From NCBI GenBank assembly GCA_001805125.1, contig MHEF01000156.1, positions 1,767 to 13,942 on the forward strand: 12,176 bases of DNA, read 5' to 3'. Both the position numbers and the translations under genes were made by a program. The stretch comes from Nitrospirae bacterium RBG_13_39_12. GTDB taxonomy: Bacteria > Nitrospirota > Thermodesulfovibrionia > Thermodesulfovibrionales > SM23-35. Under the pieces are notes generated by a model that was given only the letters and a program-made list of their open reading frames with translations, was not told where the DNA came from and ran no database searches. Of the stretch, positions 6,295 through 12,176 are shown in pieces (the stretch's first letter is position 1; each line of letters starts with the position of its first letter).

Positions 6295-6320
6295 AATATA
6301 AAGTATTTAGCGTCAGATTA

Positions 6321-7496
6321 TTATTTTATCAGCTGGTTCAGCTGGAATATCGGCAGAAGAACTGCAAGAACTATAAAACCCACAATAATCCCCATAAAAA
6401 GAATCAACGCAGGTTCAAGAAGTGAAAGTGTCTTCTGCATCTTTCTTGAAAATTCTTCCTCATATGAATCTGCTGCATTTTTCAGAACCTCAACCATCCT
6501 CCCGCTCCTTTCCCCTGTTGCAATCAGTTGAAGCAGAACAGGCGGAAAGTCTTCAAGGGATGCTGAAAGCCTTGCCCCCTCGGCAACCTTTCTGCCGGCA
6601 TCAATCACCTTCAGCTCCAGTACTCTGTTCCCGATAGACTTTGCAGCAAGCTCAAGTGCCCTCAGGACAGGTAGCCCCCCCTCAAGCAAAGAACCGAGTG
6701 TCCTTGCGAACCGTCCGAAATAAAGGCTCTGCAGTACATTACCTGGTAAATGTAAAATAAGTCTATCAACAAACAATCTGTTCTTTTCCTTTATCCTTCT
6801 AAAGCCAAATACTCCACCTAATATTATTCCTACTATAAGCCACCAGAAGTTCTGAAAAATATCACTAATCGTTATGAGAATAACTGTTATAAAAGGCAAG
6901 GCGCTCTCTGTATCCTTAAATATCCTTGTTATCTTAGGTATAACAAAAGTGAATATAAAGGATAGAACAATAAAACCAACACATATCATAAAAACAGGGT
7001 AAACCATTGCTGTTCTTACTTTTGATTTGAGATTACTCTGGGACTCCAAAAAATCAGCAAGACGCACAAGAACCTTATCAAGATTGCCTCCTGCTTCTCC
7101 TGCAGCAACCATATTCACATAAAACTCGGGAAAAATCTTTTTATAATCTTCAAGGGCCTTTGAAAAGCTTGATCCGGCTGCAACCCTCTCCCTTATGTTT
7201 ACCAGCACATTTTTCCAGAAACCTTTATTTTCCTCAGATATTGAATTTAGCGCTTCCATCAAAGTCACCCCTGATGAAAGAAGAGTGGCTAACTGCCTTG
7301 TTACTGATGGAAGGAGGGAAACATCAGACCGTTGAAAAAGACCGAATCCTTTTCTGTAGACAGCTTCTTGTATATTTTTTGGATGAAGCCCTGAATCCTT
7401 GAGCCTTGAAACCGCTTCCTTAATGCTGCTTGCCTCGAGGGTACCAGCTACTTCAGACCCGTCTGTTTTATATCCCTTATACTGAAATATCGGCAT
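6321..7496 (-). CDS. gspF: Type II secretion system inner-membrane platform protein GspF
   Basis: A 391-residue polytopic protein of standard length. It has an N-terminal cytoplasmic region (MPIFQYKGYKTDGSEVAGTL), a first GspF domain (about 65-188) with FYVNMVAAGEAGGNL (125-139), and a second domain (about 262-385) with QLIATGERSGRM (323-334). The duplicated GE.G/GER.G signatures are typical. Three membrane segments lie at about 166-188, 215-233 and 365-386. GspF is the central platform subunit thought to transmit GspE motion to pseudopilus assembly. Its start overlaps gspE by 20 bases. It is the last gene before the repeat-filled gap. Confidence 0.96.
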   Translation of the reverse strand: MPIFQYKGYKTDGSEVAGTLEASSIKEAVSRLKDSGLHPKNIQEAVYRKGFGLFQRSDVSLLPSVTRQLATLLSSGVTLMEALNSISEENKGFWKNVLVNIRERVAAGSSFSKALEDYKKIFPEFYVNMVAAGEAGGNLDKVLVRLADFLESQSNLKSKVRTAMVYPVFMICVGFIVLSFIFTFVIPKITRIFKDTESALPFITVILITISDIFQNFWWLIVGIILGGVFGFRRIKEKNRLFVDRLILHLPGNVLQSLYFGRFARTLGSLLEGGLPVLRALELAAKSIGNRVLELKVIDAGRKVAEGARLSASLEDFPPVLLQLIATGERSGRMVEVLKNAADSYEEEFSRKMQKTLSLLEPALILFMGIIVGFIVLAVLLPIFQLNQLIK

Positions 7497-8997
7497 AATC
7501 TTTCTGGGTCACCCTTAGAACCTCTTCAAGTGTTGTAATGCCATTGATGACCTTTTCGATGCCGTCTTGGCGAAGGGTCTTCATCCCCCTGGAAACTGCT
7601 TTGTTCTTTATGCTCTGAGAATCAATCTTGTCTGTGATCATCGATCGTATCTCGCTGTCTATCACAAGGAGTTCAAATATCCCCGTCCTTCCAAAATAGC
7701 CCTTGCCCTTACATTTATCACAACCACTGCCACGATATAAAACCTCAGGCAGGCGATTGAAATAAGACAGCTCGATCTCAGATGGCTTATAAGACAACTT
7801 GCAGTTAGAACATATTGTTCTAACAAGCCTCTGTGCAAGGACTGTTGTTAATGAAGATGCAACGAGAAAAGGCTCGATACCCATATCAATCAGTCTCACG
7901 AGAGCACTCGGCGCATCGTTTGTATGAAGTGTACTCAAGACAAGGTGTCCTGTAAGGGACGCCTGCATTGCAATTTCAGCAGTCTCAAGATCCCTTATTT
8001 CTCCGACCATTATAACATCAGGGTCCTGCCTCAGAATCGATCTCAGGCCTGCTGCAAATGTGAGTCCTATTTTAGGGTTCACATGAACCTGGCCGATGCC
8101 TTTCAGCTGATATTCAATGGGGTCCTCGACTGTTACTATATTTTTATCTTCTGTATGAATCCTGTTCAGGGCAGCATAAAGGGTTGTAGTCTTGCCGCTG
8201 CCGGTGGGGCCTGTTACAAGTATAATACCGTCAGGCCTCTGAAGGTGTTCTTCAAACTTCTTTTCATCCTCCTTGCCAAAACCTACCTCCCATAAACCCA
8301 GAAGCCCCTGCTTTCTGTCAAGGAGTCTTAGTACCGCTCTCTCGCCGTGAGATGTGGGTATTACAGACACCCTGATATCTATATCCCTTCCACCAAGCAA
8401 AAGCCTTATCCTTCCATCCTGCGGCAACCTTTTTTCAGCTATATCGAGATTGGACATTATCTTTACCCTGCTTATTAGGGCATCCTGAATTATCTTCGGC
8501 GGCGTCAATACCCTGTGCAGCAAACCGTCTATCCTTAACCTGACATCTAGTTCTTTCTCATAAGGCTCGATATGTATATCACTTGCCCTTTCTTTTACTG
8601 CCTGCAAAAGAAGTGCATTTAACAGCCTTATGATAGGAGCCTCTTCCGTTAATTCGAGTAAGTCCTTTGGAGCTTCAAACTCTGTTGCAACAGATGAAAG
8701 GTCTTCTCCTGTTATGGTATCCATGACTTCTTCTGCCGACCCCATCTGACCATAAAACCTGTTAATTGCATCCAGTATTACCCCTAAAGATGTCTTTAAC
8801 ACTTTAGGCTTCAACCCGAGGGTCTTCGAGACTTCAGCCAGAGCCAGCACTCCCTTATCATCGGCAACAGCTCCAATCAGTTCAGATTTATCTTTCTTTA
8901 TCGGAAATACCTGATTGTTTTTTACAAAGCTGACAGGAATATTCTTTAGCAGGGAGACATCTACATCTTCATCTTTTATAACTTCAATAGTTTCCAT
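7477..8997 (-). CDS. gspE: Type II secretion assembly ATPase GspE
   Basis: A 506-residue cytoplasmic AAA-like secretion ATPase, full length for the family. It has an N-terminal GspE_N domain (about 10-95), a middle domain, and a C-terminal RecA-like domain. Walker A is GPTGSGKT (263-270), the Asp box VTVEDPIE (288-295), Walker B LRQDPDVIMVGEIRD (322-336) and the His box LTGHLVLSTLHTND (348-361). A zinc-binding tetracysteine module is present at C396, C399, C426 and C429, typical of GspE/PilB. It hydrolyses ATP to drive pseudopilus assembly and docks through GspL. It starts 48 bases after gspD with only a weak ribosome binding site (GGG), and overlaps gspF by 20 bases. Confidence 0.97.
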   Translation of the reverse strand: METIEVIKDEDVDVSLLKNIPVSFVKNNQVFPIKKDKSELIGAVADDKGVLALAEVSKTLGLKPKVLKTSLGVILDAINRFYGQMGSAEEVMDTITGEDLSSVATEFEAPKDLLELTEEAPIIRLLNALLLQAVKERASDIHIEPYEKELDVRLRIDGLLHRVLTPPKIIQDALISRVKIMSNLDIAEKRLPQDGRIRLLLGGRDIDIRVSVIPTSHGERAVLRLLDRKQGLLGLWEVGFGKEDEKKFEEHLQRPDGIILVTGPTGSGKTTTLYAALNRIHTEDKNIVTVEDPIEYQLKGIGQVHVNPKIGLTFAAGLRSILRQDPDVIMVGEIRDLETAEIAMQASLTGHLVLSTLHTNDAPSALVRLIDMGIEPFLVASSLTTVLAQRLVRTICSNCKLSYKPSEIELSYFNRLPEVLYRGSGCDKCKGKGYFGRTGIFELLVIDSEIRSMITDKIDSQSIKNKAVSRGMKTLRQDGIEKVINGITTLEEVLRVTQKDYADISV

Positions 8998-9045
8998 TTA
9001 CCCATAGAATTCATGCAGAGAACAGTCCGGCATTGTGTTTTTTTC

Positions 9046-11298
9046 TTATTTTATCTCTCTTATATAGTCCGGTTCCGCGTACTCCACTTCTTCATACTCA
9101 CTGAATACTTTTACCGCATCTTTAACGTCCTGTCCTTCTTCAAGTCTGATCTTATAGAGTCCATTTGGCTTTAATACAGATATAATGGTCGCACCTTCTG
9201 CTGACAATATTTCTGATATCCTTTCCTCAGGAGTCTCCTCTTTAAACTTCACAAGCAACTCACTCTGTTTATATCTGTCCTGAGTTTTTGCAAACTCCAA
9301 TTTCTTATTGTCGGTTATTATAGAAAGCTGGGCCGCCTCTTTGACTATGTGCGGGGACAGGAAAACAAGCAGGTTGGTCTTTTTCTTTTCATATGTCTTA
9401 TTCTTAAACAGCCATCCGATGATTGGGATATCTCCCAGCAGCGGCACTCTGTTGATATTCTCTTCTATCCTCTCTTCCATAAGACCACCAATCACAACTG
9501 TCTGGTTATCTTTAACAACCACAGATGTTTTGGTTGAACGTTTTGTTGTTGATGGTCCAACGGATATTACAATTGTCTCAGATTCCTGCTTCAGAGCTGA
9601 TATCTCCTGGTAGATGTCGAGTTTTACATAATCACCTTCAGTGATCTGGGGAGTCAGTCTTAAAGTAATACCGACATCCTTTCTCTCTATTGTGCTAAAA
9701 ACAGAAACCGTCCTTGTCGGATCTGATTCTCTTTTAGATATAAACGGTACGTTCTCACCGACAACGATCTCTGCCTCCTGATTGTCAGATGTAAGGATTT
9801 GAGGTGTAGAGAGAACATTTATTGACCCCCTGAAGTCGTTAAGGCTGAAAAGAGCAGCAAATCCGGGAATTGTAAGAGTTGATGTTGTTGCTGTCCCGTC
9901 TGTACCAATTGTTGTTAAAGGCACGTCAAGGAAGTTCCCCATCCCACCGCCTGTCAGCCCTGTAAGTCCGAAAAGAATATCTTTCAGAGATGATGCATCA
10001 ATAGTTCCAAATCCTCCAATTACTATGGGCTCATCGTCTTTCTCAGCTATAACTCTCCACTTTGTCCCTAGTTCTCTCAGATTATCGATTGACGCCTCAA
10101 CAATCATCGCCTCCACATAAACCTGCTTTCTCCTTCTGTCAAGCTGCTTAATGACCTGAAGAAGACTTAGATAATCTGAAGGAGATGCCACAATAACGAG
10201 TGAGTTAGTTGCCTTATCAGGCGTGATTATTATCTTGCTCCCGGGTTCGAACGGACTTTTAGCAAGCTGTACCCCTGCTTTTACCTGTGGGGTATCCCCG
10301 GTAATCAAACCCTCCAGCACCTTGGAAAGTTCTGTTGCATCTGCATATTCAAGAAAGCAGACATTGATTTTGCTGGTTGCCTCAGGGAGAGGGACGTCAA
10401 GAAGGGCAATAATTCTCTTCATGGCTTCCTTTTCCTGTTTATCGGCAAGCAATACCACTGCATTTAATCTGACGTCCGCAAAGACATTTGCCCTGGCCTC
10501 CTCAACAGAAACCGTACCTCCTGCACCTACTGACCTGGTGGTGCGGACACCCGGAGTCTGCGTCCTGCTGCTTATCCCCATCGCTTCTGTAATTATCTTT
10601 GCAACATCATCAGCATTTGCATATTTAAGAAGTACAATCTCCGGTTCCTCAACACCCGGCTTGTCTATGGCATCGAGGATTTCGAGTACCTTGTCCATAT
10701 TGGTAACAGAATCAACAACCATAAGCATATTGCTGGGGCCGAAAGAAGATATATATCCGTCCTTTGATATAATAGGCTGAAGAAAATTTACAGCATTTAC
10801 AGAGGATATGGCTTTCAATTGCACAAGCCTTGTAACATAAGTATCGCCCACATGAGGCTTTTCATCTTTTATGATCTCGGTACTTGACTGTCTTGCCTGC
10901 GAAACCGGGACTATCTTGTATATCTTTCCTGACGGCACAACAGTAAATCCTTTAAGTTCCAAAACGGATGTGAACAGGCTGAAGGCCTCTTCTATTGAAA
11001 GTTTTGTAGGGGCAATAATGGTAATATTGCCTTTAACCCTGTCATCGAATACAAAATTTTTACTGGTTATTTCACTGATAAATTTAACTACTGTAGATAT
11101 ATCGACATCAATAAAATTAAATGTAATTTTCTTGTCCTTGCTCTGATCTTTTTCCTTATTGGCCGGTTCCGGCTTATTCTCGGCTACTTTTGTATCTGCC
11201 AGCGAATCAGTTGCAGTTACGATTGCTATGCAATATCCAAAGAATATAAGACATGAAGTAATTGAAAAGGCAGTTAAGAAAGACCTAAATGTTTTCAT
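9046..11298 (-). CDS. gspD: Type II secretion outer-membrane secretin GspD with a subtilase-propeptide-like C-terminal domain
   Basis: A 750-residue secretin. An N-terminal signal peptide (about 1-30, no lipobox) and a charged linker (36-56) precede the N0 domain (about 57-130), N1 (about 155-213), N2 (about 220-302), N3 (about 308-388) and the secretin core (about 393-652). The secretin signature VPLLGDIPIIGWLFK is at 618-632. It forms the multimeric outer-membrane channel; N0 is the usual contact for GspC, encoded just upstream. After the core, instead of a plain S-domain, comes a linker (653-678) and a domain of about 70 residues (679-746). Motifs ELLVKFKEE, LYKIRLEEG and VEYAEPDYI match the propeptide-like domain that precedes S8 subtilases such as fervidolysin. 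AAAGGAT precedes the ATG at good spacing. Gaps to gspC and gspE are about 50 bases. Confidence 0.96.
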   Translation of the reverse strand: MKTFRSFLTAFSITSCLIFFGYCIAIVTATDSLADTKVAENKPEPANKEKDQSKDKKITFNFIDVDISTVVKFISEITSKNFVFDDRVKGNITIIAPTKLSIEEAFSLFTSVLELKGFTVVPSGKIYKIVPVSQARQSSTEIIKDEKPHVGDTYVTRLVQLKAISSVNAVNFLQPIISKDGYISSFGPSNMLMVVDSVTNMDKVLEILDAIDKPGVEEPEIVLLKYANADDVAKIITEAMGISSRTQTPGVRTTRSVGAGGTVSVEEARANVFADVRLNAVVLLADKQEKEAMKRIIALLDVPLPEATSKINVCFLEYADATELSKVLEGLITGDTPQVKAGVQLAKSPFEPGSKIIITPDKATNSLVIVASPSDYLSLLQVIKQLDRRRKQVYVEAMIVEASIDNLRELGTKWRVIAEKDDEPIVIGGFGTIDASSLKDILFGLTGLTGGGMGNFLDVPLTTIGTDGTATTSTLTIPGFAALFSLNDFRGSINVLSTPQILTSDNQEAEIVVGENVPFISKRESDPTRTVSVFSTIERKDVGITLRLTPQITEGDYVKLDIYQEISALKQESETIVISVGPSTTKRSTKTSVVVKDNQTVVIGGLMEERIEENINRVPLLGDIPIIGWLFKNKTYEKKKTNLLVFLSPHIVKEAAQLSIITDNKKLEFAKTQDRYKQSELLVKFKEETPEERISEILSAEGATIISVLKPNGLYKIRLEEGQDVKDAVKVFSEYEEVEYAEPDYIREIK
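9061..9264 (-). other. GspD C-terminal subtilase-propeptide-like domain
   Basis: Residues 679-746 of GspD. The order is a first strand (ELLVKFKEE), a helix (TPEERISEILSAEG), a strand (ATIISVLKPN), a strand (GLYKIRLEEG), a helix (DVKDAVKVFSEY) and the closing motif VEYAEPDYI. This beta-alpha-beta-beta-alpha-beta pattern and the final V-x-Y-A-E-P-x-Y are the hallmarks of fervidolysin-type and inhibitor I9-like subtilase prodomains. No catalytic domain follows; the protein ends four residues later. The similarity is recognised by eye, not by search. Confidence 0.8.
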
Positions 11299-11351
11299 AT
11301 TTACAATCCTTTTCCACAGAAATATTTCAACATAGAAGATACAACTCTATA

Positions 11352-12176
11352 TTACTTTATCTGATAAGTCATTGTCATCTTCGATCCACCCCTTATTAAA
11401 TCAATCTGAACCCTTTCCAACCCTTTAAGGGCTGTAAAAGCCTGGAGCGCCTTTTCAGGTTCAGATATATCATACTCATTGATCCTCAGAAGTATATCTC
11501 CTTCCCTGAGACCAAGACTATTATATATTCCACCCGGCTTAACTTCGCTCAGAACAAAGCCTTCTTCTCTTCCATTATTCAGGTTAGGTTTGAGCCTTGC
11601 GTCAGTCATTATCTGGTTGGGATTAGAGATAGCTTCTTGAACCTTTCTCTGGTCAACCAGGTAAGTGCTATTCCCAATTTTTCGTGCAAATGAAGATGTG
11701 AAAGAAGTCCCTCCGGAAACAGGTTTCTTAATTTCTCTTACCTCGACATCCTCAAGAATAATTTCCAATATCTCATCTTTCTGTCTCACAAGCACCCTGT
11801 CCTTCTTAACTCTGTAGAGCACTCCTACTCCTAAAACAGATTCTCCGACCTTAAAGACTTCCTGTGTTCCAGCGGTGTCCTCGAAAATACCGTAACTGAG
11901 TTCCCTAGGGCCGACTACTGTTCCGATAAGTGCAATATCTGTCTGCCGTGCTCCACTGTCTTTAGAGGTGGTATTCAGTGATTTTATCTCACCTCCGGTG
12001 AAGCCAAAAGGGTTATTCTTGAGAACTGAAGAATAGTCTGTTAGCTGTGTCTTTTGCTGTCTGTTTTCAGCACGGGATGACACCTTTATATCTTTCTTCA
12101 AATTATTTCCCTCTCCGAGATAATCAGAAATAACATCCTGCATGAGAAGAATGGTAAACAGGATAAGAACCGCAAC
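11352..12176 (-). CDS. gspC: Type II secretion inner-membrane linker GspC (5' end cut by the window edge)
   Basis: The frame is open to the right edge. Eleven codons (VAVLILFTILL) lie before the first in-window ATG (12143), and with the following Met they form the end of the single GspC membrane helix, so the true start is outside the window. Next comes a linker, then the HR (homology region) domain with IALIGTVVGPRELSYGIFED and FKVGESVLG. A C-terminal PDZ domain includes FVLSEVKPGGIYNSLGLREG-DILLRIN. HR domains bind the secretin N0 domain, and the PDZ domain is implicated in substrate recruitment. It is followed by gspD after 53 bases. The three-part layout, length and position make the call secure. 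Any promoter for the operon lies beyond the window. Confidence 0.93.
   Translation of the reverse strand, partial: VAVLILFTILLMQDVISDYLGEGNNLKKDIKVSSRAENRQQKTQLTDYSSVLKNNPFGFTGGEIKSLNTTSKDSGARQTDIALIGTVVGPRELSYGIFEDTAGTQEVFKVGESVLGVGVLYRVKKDRVLVRQKDEILEIILEDVEVREIKKPVSGGTSFTSSFARKIGNSTYLVDQRKVQEAISNPNQIMTDARLKPNLNNGREEGFVLSEVKPGGIYNSLGLREGDILLRINEYDISEPEKALQAFTALKGLERVQIDLIRGGSKMTMTYQIK

Noticed and set aside
6007..6425. Short open frames on both strands in the gspF-gspG gap
   Set aside because: They consist of repeat DNA or run into the gspF 3' end; no ribosome binding sites or protein-like composition.
7477..7496. Frameshift between gspE and gspF
   Set aside because: Both proteins are full length with intact termini; the 20-base overlap is an ordinary operon junction.
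7924..8295. Plus-strand open frame of 123 codons opposite gspE
   Set aside because: Antisense to the conserved Walker A/B region of GspE; the Cys-rich product is an artefact of codon use on the real strand.
10223..10780. Plus-strand open frame of 185 codons opposite gspD
   Set aside because: It lies wholly antisense to the well-supported N1-N3 region of GspD, is Ser/Thr/Leu-rich low-complexity sequence and has no recognisable domain; a shadow frame.

Overview
The window holds an almost complete type II secretion system (T2SS, general secretory pathway) operon on the minus strand, in the order gspC-D-E-F-G-H-I-J-K-L-M-N. It is followed by one convergent plus-strand gene for a small CPBP-family (Rce1-like) intramembrane protease. 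gspC runs off the right edge of the window, so its 5' end is missing. No tRNA, rRNA, CRISPR array, transposase or phage gene was seen. The prepilin peptidase (gspO) and any secreted substrate are not in the window.

Organism: this is a diderm bacterium of moderate-to-low GC content, judged by eye. The gspN gene is of the AsmA-like Leptospira/Geobacter type, not the proteobacterial GspN type. The DNA also carries several short dispersed palindromic repeats with ends such as GGAATGACA or GCAATAAC. Together these suggest a Nitrospirota or Desulfobacterota-like genome. This is an inference; no taxonomic marker gene is present.

Layout, in the direction of transcription (right to left): gspC (inner-membrane linker), gspD (outer-membrane secretin), gspE (assembly ATPase) and gspF (platform protein) form the first half. 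A gene-free gap of about 300 bases, filled with repeats, follows. The second half is gspG (major pseudopilin), gspH, I, J, K (minor pseudopilins), gspL and gspM (platform), and gspN. From gspG to gspN every junction overlaps, several by 1 or 4 bases, so these genes are probably translationally coupled. GspE powers GspF/L/M to assemble and retract the G-H-I-J-K pseudopilus, which pushes folded periplasmic substrates, recruited through GspC, out through the GspD channel.

Three things stand out. (1) GspD has a C-terminal extension that looks like a subtilase (S8) propeptide, an unusual secretin fusion. (2) Two unrelated short repeats lie in frame in the leader-peptide parts of gspK (125 bp) and gspG (about 40 bp), just upstream of the prepilin-peptidase cleavage sites, so the encoded additions would be removed from the mature proteins. 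(3) Two inverted copies of a repeat of roughly 100 bases lie about 6 kb apart, one at the left edge and one in the gspF-gspG gap. They bracket gspG-N plus the CPBP gene and run into the 5' regions of both gspG and the CPBP gene.
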